Positions 34,668 to 43,661 are shown, numbered from the stretch's first letter. The stretch is DNA of 64,000 nt from Streptomyces sp. A012304 (GCF_026008495.1 NZ_BQUN01000002.1:1-64000), one strand, 5' to 3'. The notes: generated by a model not told the origin, from the letters alone. Made by a program: numbers and translations.

Positions 34668-35726
34668 ATGGCGCAGCAGGCATACATGACGGAGACGGAC
34701 AACGGCGGCTCGGGGCCCGAGCGCCGGGGAACCCGGCTTCGGAGCCTGCTCGGACGGCTGGGCGCCCGGCTGACGGCGGGCTGGCGCGGCGACCGGCGCG
34801 TCTGGCGCCGCGGCCTCGTCGTGGCCGCCCTCGCGGTGCTGCTCTCGCTGGTGATGCTGGTCCATTCGCGCATCCCGAACCGTTTCGGCAACCTGGGCAG
34901 CCTCACCGAGACGTTCCTGCCCTGGCTCGGCCTCTTCGTGCCGCTGCTGCTCCTGCTCGCGCTGGTGCGCCGGTCCGCGACCGCGCTGATCGCGGTGGTG
35001 ATCCCGGCGGTGGTCTGGCTGAACCTCTTCGGCGGGCTGCTCACCGACAAGACCGCCGCCGGCGGCGACCTCACGGTCGCCACGCACAACGTCAACGCGG
35101 ACAACGCCGACCCGTCCGGCACCGCCCGTGACGTGGCCGCCTCCGGCGCGGACGTGCTGGCCCTCGAGGAGCTGACCGCCTCGGCGGTGCCGGTGTACGA
35201 GAAGGCGCTGGCGGCGACGTACAAGTACCACTCGGTGCGGGGCACCGTCGGGCTGTGGAGCAAGTACCCGATGAGCGGCGTCGCGGACGTCGACATCAAA
35301 CTGGGCTGGGTGCGGGCGATGCGGGCCACGGTGACGACGCCGGAGGGGCCGGTCGCGTTCTACGTCGCCCATCTGCCGTCGGTGCGTGTGAAGCTCCAGG
35401 CCGGGTTCACCGCCCGGCAGCGGGACAAGAGCGCGGACGCGCTGGGCGAGGCGATCGCCGCCGACCCGCTGAGCCGCAAGATCCTGCTCGGCGACCTCAA
35501 CGGCACGATGAACGACCGCTCGCTGAACGCCGTCACCTCCCAGATGCGCTCCGCGCAGGGCGCGGCGGGCAGCGGCTTCGGGTTCAGCTGGCCGGCGTCG
35601 TTCCCGATGGCGCGCATCGACCAGATCATGGTGACGGGCGTGGAGCCGGTGACCTCGTGGACCCTGCCGCAGACCGGCAGCGACCACTTGCCGGTCGCCG
35701 CTCGTGTGAAGGTCACCACACCGTAA
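34668..35726 (+). CDS. Membrane-anchored endonuclease/exonuclease/phosphatase family protein
   Basis: 352 residues. A basic cytoplasmic N-terminus is followed by two to three membrane helices (LVVAALAVLLSLVMLVH, PWLGLFVPLLLLLALV, TALIAVVIPAVVWLNLF) and an external EEP domain. The metal and catalytic residues lie in THNVNADN, LALEEL, GDLNGTMND and the terminal SDHLPVAARV. Relatives are phosphodiesterases or nucleases, often vancomycin-associated VanW/VanJ-like membrane phosphatases in Streptomyces. The architecture (TM helices plus external EEP) is that of VanJ-type teicoplanin-resistance proteins, but this is family-level inference. Confidence 0.85.
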   Translation: MAQQAYMTETDNGGSGPERRGTRLRSLLGRLGARLTAGWRGDRRVWRRGLVVAALAVLLSLVMLVHSRIPNRFGNLGSLTETFLPWLGLFVPLLLLLALVRRSATALIAVVIPAVVWLNLFGGLLTDKTAAGGDLTVATHNVNADNADPSGTARDVAASGADVLALEELTASAVPVYEKALAATYKYHSVRGTVGLWSKYPMSGVADVDIKLGWVRAMRATVTTPEGPVAFYVAHLPSVRVKLQAGFTARQRDKSADALGEAIAADPLSRKILLGDLNGTMNDRSLNAVTSQMRSAQGAAGSGFGFSWPASFPMARIDQIMVTGVEPVTSWTLPQTGSDHLPVAARVKVTTP

Positions 35727-35823
35727 CCCGTTGGAATACAGGGCCGGGCAGGGTTTGTTCCGTCATTGAACATATTGAACCCATGATGGACACGACCCCT
35801 CCCGGAAAGGCACAGGCTTCTTC

Positions 35824-37041
35824 ATGCCCCTGGCCCTGCTCGCCCTGGCCGTGGGTGCCTTCGGCATCGGCACCACCGAGTTCGTGATGATGGGCTTGCT
35901 GCCCGACGTCGCGGACGACCTGCACATCTCCGTCCCGACGGCCGGACACCTGGTCTCCGCGTACGCGTTGGGCGTGGTCATCGGCGCCCCGCTGCTGGCC
36001 GCGGTGACGGCACGGATGTCCCGCCGCACCGTCCTGATCTCCCTGATGGGCCTGTTCATGGCCGGCAACGCGCTGTCCGCCCTCGCCCCCGACAACGGCT
36101 GGCTGCTGGCCGCCCGCTTCCTCAGCGGTCTGCCGCACGGCGCCTTCTTCGGCGTCGGCGCGGTGGTCGCGACCACCCTCGTCGCGCCCGAGCGCAAGGC
36201 CCGCTCCGTGTCGCTGATGTTCCTCGGCCTGACCGTCGCCAACGTCGCCGGCGTCCCCGTCGCCACCCTCATGGGCCAGCACCTCGGCTGGCGGGCGACC
36301 TTCCTCGGCGTCAGCGCGATCGGCGTGGCGGCGATCGCCGCCCTCGCCCTGCTGGTTCCGCACGACCACGCGCCCGCCCCCGTCAACGGCCTGCGCGGCG
36401 AACTGGCCGCCCTGCGCTCGCTGCCGGTCTGGCTGGCCCTGGGCACGACGGTCGCGGGCTTCGGCGCGCTGTTCTCCGCGTACAGCTACATCACGCCGAT
36501 GCTCACGGACGCCGCCGGGTACGCCGGGTCCAGCGTGACGCTGCTGCTGGCGCTGTTCGGCGTCGGCGCGACCATCGGCAACCTGCTGGGCGGGCGGCTC
36601 GCCGACCACGCGATGCGTCCGACCCTCTTCGGCGGGCTGGTCTCACTGGTGGCGGTGCTCGCGCTGTTCCCGCTGCTGATGGCGGCCCCGTGGAGCGCCG
36701 CGCTGGCGGTGACCCTGCTGGGCGTCGCCGCGTTCGTCACCGGCTCGCCGCTCCAGCTGATGGTGATGGAGAAGGCCTCCTCGGCCCCGTCCCTGGCCTC
36801 CTCCGCCAACCAGGCGGCCTTCAACCTGGCCAACGCCGGCGGCGCGTGGATCGGCGGGCTGGCCCTCGCGGCGGGCCTCGGCGTGACGTCCCCGGCCCTC
36901 GCCGGCGCGGCCCTGGCCGCCCTGGGCCTGGCGGTGGCCGCCGCGGCCTCCCTGGTCGACCGCCGCAGGACCCTCACCGCGACCCACGCGCGCGTCGTCG
37001 CCACGGGCCGCCCGCGCCAGGCGGACCCGGTACACCGCTGA
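35824..37041 (+). CDS. MFS transporter (Cmx/AraJ-like efflux)
   Basis: A 405-residue, 12-helix transporter of the arabinose-efflux/chloramphenicol-resistance branch. The start MPLALLALAVGAFGIGTTEF followed by VMMGLLPDVADDL is the family hallmark, and YALGVVIGAPLLAAVTARMS leads to motif A-like SRRTVLISLM. In-frame sequence upstream of the ATG has no start codon, so this start is firm, although the ribosome site is about 12 bases away. Drug export is possible but untested; it is unlinked to any regulator. Confidence 0.86.
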   Translation: MPLALLALAVGAFGIGTTEFVMMGLLPDVADDLHISVPTAGHLVSAYALGVVIGAPLLAAVTARMSRRTVLISLMGLFMAGNALSALAPDNGWLLAARFLSGLPHGAFFGVGAVVATTLVAPERKARSVSLMFLGLTVANVAGVPVATLMGQHLGWRATFLGVSAIGVAAIAALALLVPHDHAPAPVNGLRGELAALRSLPVWLALGTTVAGFGALFSAYSYITPMLTDAAGYAGSSVTLLLALFGVGATIGNLLGGRLADHAMRPTLFGGLVSLVAVLALFPLLMAAPWSAALAVTLLGVAAFVTGSPLQLMVMEKASSAPSLASSANQAAFNLANAGGAWIGGLALAAGLGVTSPALAGAALAALGLAVAAAASLVDRRRTLTATHARVVATGRPRQADPVHR

Positions 37042-37056
37042 GCCCGCGCCCCGGCC

Positions 37057-37078
37057 CCCGCGCCCCTCGGGGCGCGGG
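37057..37078. terminator. Terminator hairpin after MFS gene
   Basis: CCCGCGCCCC (37057-37066) and GGGGCGCGGG (37069-37078) form a perfect 10-bp GC stem 16 bp beyond the MFS stop codon. Confidence 0.7.
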
Positions 37079-37187
37079 CAACCGAAGTGCGCGGGGAACC
37101 GCGCGACCGGCCACGGCGGACCCGGGGCCGCCCATCCACCACATGCCGTACGACGGGGTGGGCCGGCCCGGTCACGGCGGACCTGAA

Positions 37188-37228
37188 GCCGCCCCCACCC
37201 CCGCATGCCGAAGGGGGGTGGGGGCGGC
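37188..37228. terminator. Terminator hairpin after nadE
   Basis: A perfect 15-bp stem, GCCGCCCCCACCCCC (37188-37202) with its complement at 37214-37228, stands 4 bp beyond the nadE stop. The preceding stretch 37105-37187 is a partial copy of the same GGCGGACC...GGCCGCCC sequence, so the region looks duplicated. Confidence 0.75.
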
Positions 37229-37232
37229 CCGG

Positions 37233-38987
37233 TCAGGACGACTCGCGCCAGCCGTTCGTGATCGGCAGGCGGCGGTCCTTGCCGAAGCCCTTCGCCGAGA
37301 TCTTCGTACCCGGCGGGTACTGCCGCCGCTTGTACTCCGCGGTGTCCACCATCCGCAGGGTCTTGACGACGAGTTCACGGTCGTACCCCGCCGCGACGAT
37401 CGCGTCGGCGCCCTGGTCGCGGTCGACGTACAGCTCGAGGATCGCGTCCAGGACCGGATAGTCCGGCAGCGAGTCCGTGTCGACCTGCCCCGGCCGCAGC
37501 TCAGCGCTCGGCGGCTTGGTGATGGAGTTCTCCGGGATCGGCGGGGTCTGGCCCCGCTCGGCGGCGGCCCGGTTGCGCCACTCGGCCAGCCGGAAGATCG
37601 ACGTCTTGTACACGTCCTTGATCGGCCCGTACGCGCCCACCGAGTCGCCGTACAGCGTCGAGTAGCCCACCGCCAGCTCCGACTTGTTGCCGGGCGCGAG
37701 CACGATGTGCCCCTCCTGGTTGGAGATCGCCATCAGCAGCGTCCCCCGGAGCCGGGACTGGAGGTTCTCCTCCGCCAGCCCGGTCAACCCCAGCGACCCC
37801 ATGTACGCGTCGAACATCGGCTCGATCGGGACAGTCCGGAAGTTCAGGCCGGTGCGCCGGGCCAGTTCCGCCGCGTCCCCCTTGGAGTGCTCCGACGAGT
37901 ACTTCGACGGCATCGACACGCCGTACACGTTCCCCGCGCCCACCGCGTCGCAGGCGATCGCCGCCACGAGGGCCGAGTCGATACCGCCCGACAGGCCGAT
38001 GAGGACCGACTTGAAGCCGTTCTTCGCGACGTACGCCCGCAGGCCCACCACCAGCGCCGAGTACACCTCCTCGTCGTCGTCCAGCCGCGGCGCGTACCCG
38101 CCGGCCAGCTCCGGCTCGTAGGCGGGCAGGGGCTCCTGCGACAGCACCACCCGGTCGATGCGCAGACCGTCGTCGACCACGCCCGTCGGCGCGTCCACGG
38201 AGGCCGCCGGCAGGTCGAGGTCCAACACCACGCACCCCTCGGAGAACTGCGGCGCCCGGGCGATCACCTCGCCGTCCCGGTCGACGACGATCGAGTCCCC
38301 GTCGAACACCAGCTCGTCCTGGCCGCCGATCATGGCCAGGTAGGCGGTGGTGCAGCCGGCCTCCTGGGCGCGCTTGCGCACCAGCTCCAGGCGGGTGTCG
38401 TCCTTGTCCCGCTCGTAGGGGGAGGCGTTGATGGAGAGCAGCAGGCCCGCCTCGGCGGAGCGCGCCGCGGGCACCCGGCCGCCGTCCTGCCAGAGGTCCT
38501 CGCAGATCGCGAGGGCGACGTCCACGCCGTGCACGCGCACGACCGGCATGGTGTCACCGGGCACGAAGTAGCGGAACTCGTCGAAGACGCCGTAGTTGGG
38601 CAGGTGGTGCTTGGCGAAGGCCAGTACCACCTCACCGCGGTGCAGCACCGCCGCCGCGTTGCGGGGGGCGCCCGCCGGCTGCCCGTACTTCGGCTGGGCG
38701 GTCTCCGAGCGGTCGAGGTAGCCGACCACCACCGGCAGCTCCCCGAAACCCTCCTCGGCCAGGCGCGCGGCGAGCGTGCGCAGGGCCGCGCGGGAGGCCT
38801 CGACGAAGGACGAGCGCAGCGCGAGATCCTCGACGGGATAGCCGGTCAGCGCCATCTCCGGGAACGCCACGAGATGCGCCCCCTGTTCGGCGGAGTGCCG
38901 GGTCCAGCGGAGGATCGTTTCGGTGTTGCCGGTGAGGTCACCGACACGCGAGTCGATCTGGTTCAGGGCGAGACGAAGTTGAGGCAC
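37233..38987 (-). CDS. nadE: Glutamine-dependent NAD+ synthetase
   Basis: A 584-residue enzyme making NAD from deamido-NAD. The N-terminal nitrilase-like amidase has Glu in VAFPEMALTGYP, Lys in FAKHHLPNYGVFDE and Cys in LAICEDLW. The C-terminal synthetase has the PP-loop LSGGIDSALVA, SSEHSKGDAAELA, and LRGTLLMAISNQEGHIVLAP followed by GNKSELAVGYSTLYGD. It starts with GTG, because PQLRLALNQIDSRVGDLTGN is the family N-terminus; the open frame upstream is not coding-like. It is essential and stands alone between two convergent/divergent spacers. Confidence 0.96.
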   Translation of the reverse strand: MPQLRLALNQIDSRVGDLTGNTETILRWTRHSAEQGAHLVAFPEMALTGYPVEDLALRSSFVEASRAALRTLAARLAEEGFGELPVVVGYLDRSETAQPKYGQPAGAPRNAAAVLHRGEVVLAFAKHHLPNYGVFDEFRYFVPGDTMPVVRVHGVDVALAICEDLWQDGGRVPAARSAEAGLLLSINASPYERDKDDTRLELVRKRAQEAGCTTAYLAMIGGQDELVFDGDSIVVDRDGEVIARAPQFSEGCVVLDLDLPAASVDAPTGVVDDGLRIDRVVLSQEPLPAYEPELAGGYAPRLDDDEEVYSALVVGLRAYVAKNGFKSVLIGLSGGIDSALVAAIACDAVGAGNVYGVSMPSKYSSEHSKGDAAELARRTGLNFRTVPIEPMFDAYMGSLGLTGLAEENLQSRLRGTLLMAISNQEGHIVLAPGNKSELAVGYSTLYGDSVGAYGPIKDVYKTSIFRLAEWRNRAAAERGQTPPIPENSITKPPSAELRPGQVDTDSLPDYPVLDAILELYVDRDQGADAIVAAGYDRELVVKTLRMVDTAEYKRRQYPPGTKISAKGFGKDRRLPITNGWRESS

Positions 38988-39082
38988 GCGCCCAGTGTAA
39001 TCGTCAAAGCGACGCGATGGGGTGGCGCGGGGTGTCTGCCACCCCACACCACCCCGTTCGACGACCGGAGCGCCGGCGGGCG

Positions 39083-41026
39083 TCAGTGCCCGCGGTACGA
39101 GGCGACGTAGCCGTTCGCGGGCGTGCCCACGCCGGTGACGTCGTCGTAGCCCTTCACGGCCGACAGCGAGCTGTCCCTGCCGAGGCTGCGGACCGTGGTG
39201 GCGATGCCGTCGGTGGCGTCGTAGCCGTTCACGTAGTCGCGGCGGACGACCGCCAGTCCGGACCCGGTCGGGTCGTCGGTGATGTCGCGGAAGGCCTTCG
39301 AGCCGTACCGGGCGTAGATCGCCGGGTTGGCGAACCCGAGCGCCCTGCCGCCGCGCGCCTGCTGCGCCAGCGCCTGGACGGCCGTGATGACCGGCGCGGC
39401 CAGCGAGGTGCCGCCGATGCGGTACTCGCTGTACTGCTGCGACCCGTCCTCCGGCATGGTCTGGGTCTGGCCGACCAGGAAGCCGGTGTTCGGGTCGGCG
39501 ATCGCCGCGATGTCCGGGACGACGCGGTTGCCGGCGGCGCTGTTGGCCTTCGCCAGCGAGTCCGGGACGACACCCTTCTGATAGTACGGCTCCGCGACCG
39601 TCCGGCTGGTGCCGCCGCCCGCGCCGGAGGTGAACGCGCCGGGGAAGTCCTCCCAGGACGTGCCGTCGGCCGACAGGGTCGCCTTCTCGGTGCCCCAGCC
39701 GGTCTCCCACAGGTACTTGTCGCCCTTGCCGACGGCGAGGGAGGTGCCGCCGACCGCCGTCACCCACGCCGAGTTGGCCGGGGTGTCCACCTGCTTGGTC
39801 CCGGTGCCGGCCACCTCGTCCCCGTCGTCGCCGGAGGAGAAGTAGAAGCCGATGCCCTCGACCGCGCCGAACTGGAAGATCTGGTCGTAGGCGGCCGCGA
39901 GGTCCGGCGTCTGGTGGGCCTCGATGTCGCCCCAGGAGTTGGAGACGAGGTCGGCCAGATGGTTGTCGACGATCGTGCCGAGCGCGTCGAGCAGGTCGTC
40001 GTCGGTGCAGGACCTGCTGCCCACGTACGTGACGCTCGCGTCCGGGGCGACCGCGTGCACCGCCTCCACGTCCAGGGTCTCCTCGCCGTACCAGCCGGCC
40101 GCCGAGCAGTCCTTGGTGTTCGTGTAGTTCCCGGGCAGGACCTGGGTGAGCTGGCCGCTCTTCCAGGCGGCGTCGCCGTGCTTGCGCGCGTAGGCGGCCG
40201 CGTCGTAGGCGATGGTCGGCGAGGCGTACGCGTCGGTGATGGCGATCCGCACCCCCTTGCCGGTGTACGTGCCCGCGCCGTACGCGGCGCGCAGCTGCCG
40301 GCCGGTGTACCCCTTGACCGCGTACGGGATCTTCGTGCCGTAGGCGTCCGGCAGCGTCGTCGCGATGTTCGAGCCGTGGTACGAGGAGAACGGCCCGAGG
40401 TTCCTGAACACGGTGGCCGGCGGCGGCAGTTGGTCCTTGGCCGACGCCCGGTGCGGCGCGTCGTCCAGGCCGGTGACGGTCAGCACGGCGCCGTTCAGGC
40501 TCGCCGGGACCGAGGCCGCGTGCTGCGGCGCGCGGTAGGTCTTCGAGCCCTGGGCGTAGTTGTGCAGCTGAGTGCCGAACGCCTTCTCGGCGGCGGCCAC
40601 GTCACCGCTGACGGAGACGTAGTGCCGTGAGACACCGGTGACCTTCAGCCCTGCCGCCGTCAGCCATGTCCTGACGGCGGAGACCTGTGCCTCGGTCGCG
40701 CCGAAGCGGGCCTGGGCCTGCTGGGCGGACAGGTATCTGCCGTATGTCTCAGAGGCCGGGTCGGAGACCGCCTTCGCGTACTGCGCGAGTCCGGCGGCGT
40801 CCCGTCCGGCGAGGTAGACCCGGGCGGTGACCCGGGCGCTGTCCGAGGTCGCGCCCTCGTCCGCCTTGGGCGTGGCCCACGCGGGCCTGGTCCCGGCCAG
40901 CGTGTCCCGGGCCGGGGCGTCCGCGGCGTGCGCCGCGGGTGTGCCGAGCGCCAGCACGCCGGCGATCATGGGCAGTGTCGCTGCCATGCTCGCCCCGGCG
41001 CGCAGCGCGGCGCGGTTGGATCTCAT
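39083..41026 (-). CDS. S53 family (sedolisin/kumamolisin-like) secreted serine protease
   Basis: A 647-residue exported pro-protease. A signal peptide (ALRAGASMAATLPMIAGVLA ... AHA) is followed by an activation prodomain (about 60-210: VYLAGRDAAGLAQYAKAVSD, GVSRHYVSVSG). The catalytic domain has the Glu/Asp pair in GEETLDVEAVHAV, oxyanion Asp in SNSWGDIEA and nucleophile Ser in GGTSLAAPV. The calcium site is at the very C-terminus (DVTGVGTPANG). The start at MRSNRAALRAG follows a GGGGGT site; the frame extends upstream without a signal. It probably degrades protein outside the cell, optimally at acid pH. Confidence 0.94.
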   Translation of the reverse strand: MRSNRAALRAGASMAATLPMIAGVLALGTPAAHAADAPARDTLAGTRPAWATPKADEGATSDSARVTARVYLAGRDAAGLAQYAKAVSDPASETYGRYLSAQQAQARFGATEAQVSAVRTWLTAAGLKVTGVSRHYVSVSGDVAAAEKAFGTQLHNYAQGSKTYRAPQHAASVPASLNGAVLTVTGLDDAPHRASAKDQLPPPATVFRNLGPFSSYHGSNIATTLPDAYGTKIPYAVKGYTGRQLRAAYGAGTYTGKGVRIAITDAYASPTIAYDAAAYARKHGDAAWKSGQLTQVLPGNYTNTKDCSAAGWYGEETLDVEAVHAVAPDASVTYVGSRSCTDDDLLDALGTIVDNHLADLVSNSWGDIEAHQTPDLAAAYDQIFQFGAVEGIGFYFSSGDDGDEVAGTGTKQVDTPANSAWVTAVGGTSLAVGKGDKYLWETGWGTEKATLSADGTSWEDFPGAFTSGAGGGTSRTVAEPYYQKGVVPDSLAKANSAAGNRVVPDIAAIADPNTGFLVGQTQTMPEDGSQQYSEYRIGGTSLAAPVITAVQALAQQARGGRALGFANPAIYARYGSKAFRDITDDPTGSGLAVVRRDYVNGYDATDGIATTVRSLGRDSSLSAVKGYDDVTGVGTPANGYVASYRGH

Positions 41027-41115
41027 GGGACCCCCAGTTTTGTGGTTCGTCGCGCGTGCGTCACGCGACGTCGGCCACTCTCGCGACGAACGGTTCATGC
41101 CGGGGGAATGGGCAG

Positions 41116-41147
41116 GCCAAGAAGGGCTCTGCCCGGGCCAAGAAGGC
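41116..41147. repeat. Direct repeats in protease upstream region
   Basis: GGCCAAGAAGG occurs at 41116-41126 and again at 41137-41147, 21 bp apart (two helical turns), 90-120 bp upstream of the sedolisin start. The same stretch can also form a GGGCCNNNNNGGCCC hairpin downstream of the convergent-side operon that ends at 41178, so it may be a regulator site or a terminator. Confidence 0.4.
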
Positions 41148-41177
41148 CCCAAGTGGCCTTTCGTGAGCAGGATTTGC

Positions 41178-42239
41178 TCAGATCCGGTGTCCGTCGCGGG
41201 CCAGCCGGGCGCGCATCTCGTCGTACGCCCGGCCGGAGTTGGGGTTGCCGGGGTCGTGCAGCCGGAGCAGATAGCCGTAGAGCGCGGCGACGCACAGGTC
41301 CCGCTGCCGGTAGGGCGCGTCGTCGACCAGCCGCAGGTCCGGTGAGATCTCCCGGATGGTGCCGTCGGCGGTCGTGTAGAGGGGGTGCCAGATCAGCGAG
41401 ATGTCCCGGCCCGCCCGTCCGCCCATGCTCTGCAACGCCCTCAGCTGCGGAATCTCCTGGTCCTGGAGCACGCTGTCGGGGTCGTGCGCCCGGATGAAGA
41501 TGTGCACGGGTCCGGTGGCGCGCCGCACGAACGACACCGACAGCAGGTTCCACAGCGGCCCGATCAACGAGAAGTCCGGGTGCAGTTGCAGACTGTTGAT
41601 CACCCGGCCGAGGTTGGAGTGCTCCAGCGTCGTATGGCCCTTGGCGCTCGCGTAGTCGTTGACGTCCAGGCCGCCCGACCACAGCCCCATGGTCGGTGTG
41701 CCGATCCGCAGATGGTCGCCGACCATGTCGACCACCTGCTGGTACCAGTCGTTCCCGGCGCGCCGGGAACGACGCTCGGACCTCGACAGGTGTTTGTCGT
41801 CGAGCGACTTCGCGACCTCCTCCTGCTGCCGTATGCCGCCCATGAGCAGCTGCCAGACGGCCTCGAGGGTGTCCTGGTCGAATCCGGCCTGCCGCATCAG
41901 GCTCCGGAACAGCGGCCATTCGGGGTGCTCGACGGGCTGCTCGGCGTAGTGGGCGGCGTCGCCCCACGCCCGACCGCCGCCGCGCTGCACCGGGACCGGC
42001 AGGCCACCTCGCTGCTGCTGACGGGCGCCCGGCGCGTCCCGGCCGTCCCGCTGCCCAAGGGCGCGGGAGACGGCCGCGTTCCCCGCCAGGCGCTGGAGGT
42101 CGAGGAGGCCCGGGGCCCGGGTGGCCGGGACGCCCGGGACCGGCCCCGCCGGAACCGGACGCCCTGAGCGTGTCCGCCCGGCGGGGTTCTCGGTCGCGCC
42201 GGTCCGTTGTTCGCGTGCGTGCACTCGTGGTCCCCTCAC
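41178..42239 (-). CDS. Putative ADP-ribosyl-cyclase/NADase-like protein with eCIS-type N-terminal motif
   Basis: A 353-residue soluble protein with no signal peptide. Residues 1-45 are Arg/Pro/Gly-rich, and residues 48-57 are LQRLAGNAAV, the short motif I recall at the N-terminus of DUF4157-type cargo of contractile injection systems. The C-terminal half aligns by eye with the CD38/ADP-ribosyl cyclase active site: GLWSGG (W187, like CD38 W125), TTLEHS (E206, like E146), PLWNLLSVSFVR (W230, like W189) and QDQEIPQL (E262, like E226). I infer an NAD-consuming enzyme, perhaps a toxin. GTG 42239 overlaps the DUF305 stop by 4 bp, so it is coupled to that gene. Alternative: a harmless member of a fold-related family. 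Confidence 0.6.
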   Translation of the reverse strand: MRGPRVHAREQRTGATENPAGRTRSGRPVPAGPVPGVPATRAPGLLDLQRLAGNAAVSRALGQRDGRDAPGARQQQRGGLPVPVQRGGGRAWGDAAHYAEQPVEHPEWPLFRSLMRQAGFDQDTLEAVWQLLMGGIRQQEEVAKSLDDKHLSRSERRSRRAGNDWYQQVVDMVGDHLRIGTPTMGLWSGGLDVNDYASAKGHTTLEHSNLGRVINSLQLHPDFSLIGPLWNLLSVSFVRRATGPVHIFIRAHDPDSVLQDQEIPQLRALQSMGGRAGRDISLIWHPLYTTADGTIREISPDLRLVDDAPYRQRDLCVAALYGYLLRLHDPGNPNSGRAYDEMRARLARDGHRI

Positions 42240-42850
42240 GACCGGGGTGTGGCGCCCCGCTCCTTCAGCAGGTCGGTCATCAGGGCGATCTCCGACTCCT
42301 GCGCCTCGACCATGCCCTGCGCGAGCCGCTTCTCCACTCCCACGGCGCACTTGGCGACACACCCCTCGGCCATGTGCACGCCGCCTCGGTGATGGTCCGT
42401 CATGAGCTGGAGGTAGAAGACCTCGGCCTGTCTGCCGTTCAGCGTGCCGAGCTTCTTCATCTCGGCGTCGGTGGCCATGCCCGGCATCAGCGCGCCGTCC
42501 CCGCCGTCGGCCGTGGACCGCATGCCCATCCAGGCCATCGGCCCCTCGGACGACACCTTGGGCAGCCCCCACAGATCGAGCCAGCCCAGCAGCATGCCGC
42601 GCTGGTTGGCCTGCGTCTGCGCGATGTCGTAGGCGAGCCGCCGCACGTCCTCGTCGTCCGTCCGGTCCCGCACGATGTACGACATCTCGACGGCCTGCTG
42701 GTGGTGCACCGCCATGTCCCGGGCGAACCCGGCGTCCGCCGACTCGGCGGACGGGACCTCGGCGCCGTTGTCGCCGGCCACGGAGTAGCTGACCGCCCCT
42801 GCCGCGACGAGCACGCCGGCCACGGCGACCGCGACTCCCGCGTACCTCAC
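42236..42850 (-). CDS. DUF305 family protein
   Basis: A 204-residue exported or membrane-anchored protein: N-terminal hydrophobic helix (VAVAVAGVLVAAGAVSYSVA) followed by a four-helix ferritin-like DUF305 domain with FARDMAVHHQQAVEMSYIV and MTDHHRGGVHMAEGCV. The HH pairs and Met residues are typical and suggest copper or other metal binding. GTG 42850 overlaps the DUF3105 stop (GTGA), and its own stop overlaps the next start in the same way, so three genes are translated in a chain. Confidence 0.88.
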   Translation of the reverse strand: MRYAGVAVAVAGVLVAAGAVSYSVAGDNGAEVPSAESADAGFARDMAVHHQQAVEMSYIVRDRTDDEDVRRLAYDIAQTQANQRGMLLGWLDLWGLPKVSSEGPMAWMGMRSTADGGDGALMPGMATDAEMKKLGTLNGRQAEVFYLQLMTDHHRGGVHMAEGCVAKCAVGVEKRLAQGMVEAQESEIALMTDLLKERGATPRS

Positions 42851-43512
42851 TGCGACAGACCGCCCGTGCACGCGGCACCTGGCTCCGGCGTCTGCTGGCC
42901 CTGCACGAACTTCGCGAAGAACTTGTCCACGTTCGGGTCGCTCGCACCGGTCACCGTGCGCTGGCTCCCCCACGCGGTGAGCATGATCGGGTCGGCCTGC
43001 CCGTCGACCGGGCTCATGAGCGTGTACGGGGTCTTCTTCACCTTCGCCGCCAGCGCGTCGACCTCCGCCTTCGGCGCCTTGCTGTTGTACGTCACCCAGA
43101 CCGCGCCGTGCTCCAGCGAGTGCACGGCGTTCACGTTGTCGATCGCCTTGGTGTAGACGTCGCCGTTGCAGTTCATCCACGCCTGGTGGTGGTTGCCGCC
43201 GACCGGGGGCTCCATCGGGTAGTCCACGCTCTTGGTGACGTGGGTGCGGCCGAGCGTGCCCTTCCAGGTCTTCACCCCGTCCGCCCCCGTGACGAACTGC
43301 CCCGAGGCCTTCGCTTCGGTCGTCGAGGAGCCGCCGCCGTCCGACTGCGACCGCACCAGCACCACGGTGCCGGCGACGAGTCCGGCGACGGCGACCACGC
43401 TCGCCGTGATCACGAGTATCCGGTTGCGCCGCTCACGCGCCCGCTCGGCACGACGCATTTCCTCTATGCGGGCCTTGCGCGCCGCGTTGCTGCTGGTACT
43501 GGCGGAACCCAT
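42847..43512 (-). CDS. DUF3105 family membrane-anchored protein
   Basis: 221 residues: a basic, helical N-terminus (MRRAERARERRNRI), one membrane helix (ILVITASVVAVAGLVAGTVV), and an external DUF3105 domain with YPMEPPVGGNHHQAWMNCNG and AVHSLEHGAVWVTYN. Conserved His and Cys may bind metal. The function is unknown; DUF3105 and DUF305 genes are often neighbours in actinobacteria. It is the first gene of the three-gene coupled operon and is divergent from nsrR, with 149 bp between. Confidence 0.88.
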   Translation of the reverse strand: MGSASTSSNAARKARIEEMRRAERARERRNRILVITASVVAVAGLVAGTVVLVRSQSDGGGSSTTEAKASGQFVTGADGVKTWKGTLGRTHVTKSVDYPMEPPVGGNHHQAWMNCNGDVYTKAIDNVNAVHSLEHGAVWVTYNSKAPKAEVDALAAKVKKTPYTLMSPVDGQADPIMLTAWGSQRTVTGASDPNVDKFFAKFVQGQQTPEPGAACTGGLSQ

Positions 43513-43625
43513 GGAGGCCTGTCCTTCGGGGGCGGTGGAGGGGTCGTGCGGGTCCGCTGATGGTAAGGGGAGAGAAGGGGAATCCCGTAGGCGGATCACA
43601 GCCAAGAAGCGGGGACACTCATAAT

Positions 43626-43642
43626 TTGAAGCCGAGATGCGT
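43626..43642. promoter_or_regulatory. Degenerate NsrR-type site upstream of nsrR
   Basis: TTGAAGCCGAGATGCGT keeps the right half-site (AGATGC) and spacing of the perfect palindrome found at hmp. It ends 19 bp before the nsrR start codon. It may allow weak autoregulation, and it also faces the divergent DUF3105 operon. Confidence 0.45.
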
Positions 43643-43661
43643 ATTATTTACGCTTCCTTCC

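Noticed and set aside
41178..42239. ADP-ribosyltransferase (DarT/ART-type) instead of cyclase
   Set aside because: No R-S-E or H-Y-E style triad is visible, whereas the W-E-W-E order fits the cyclase fold better.
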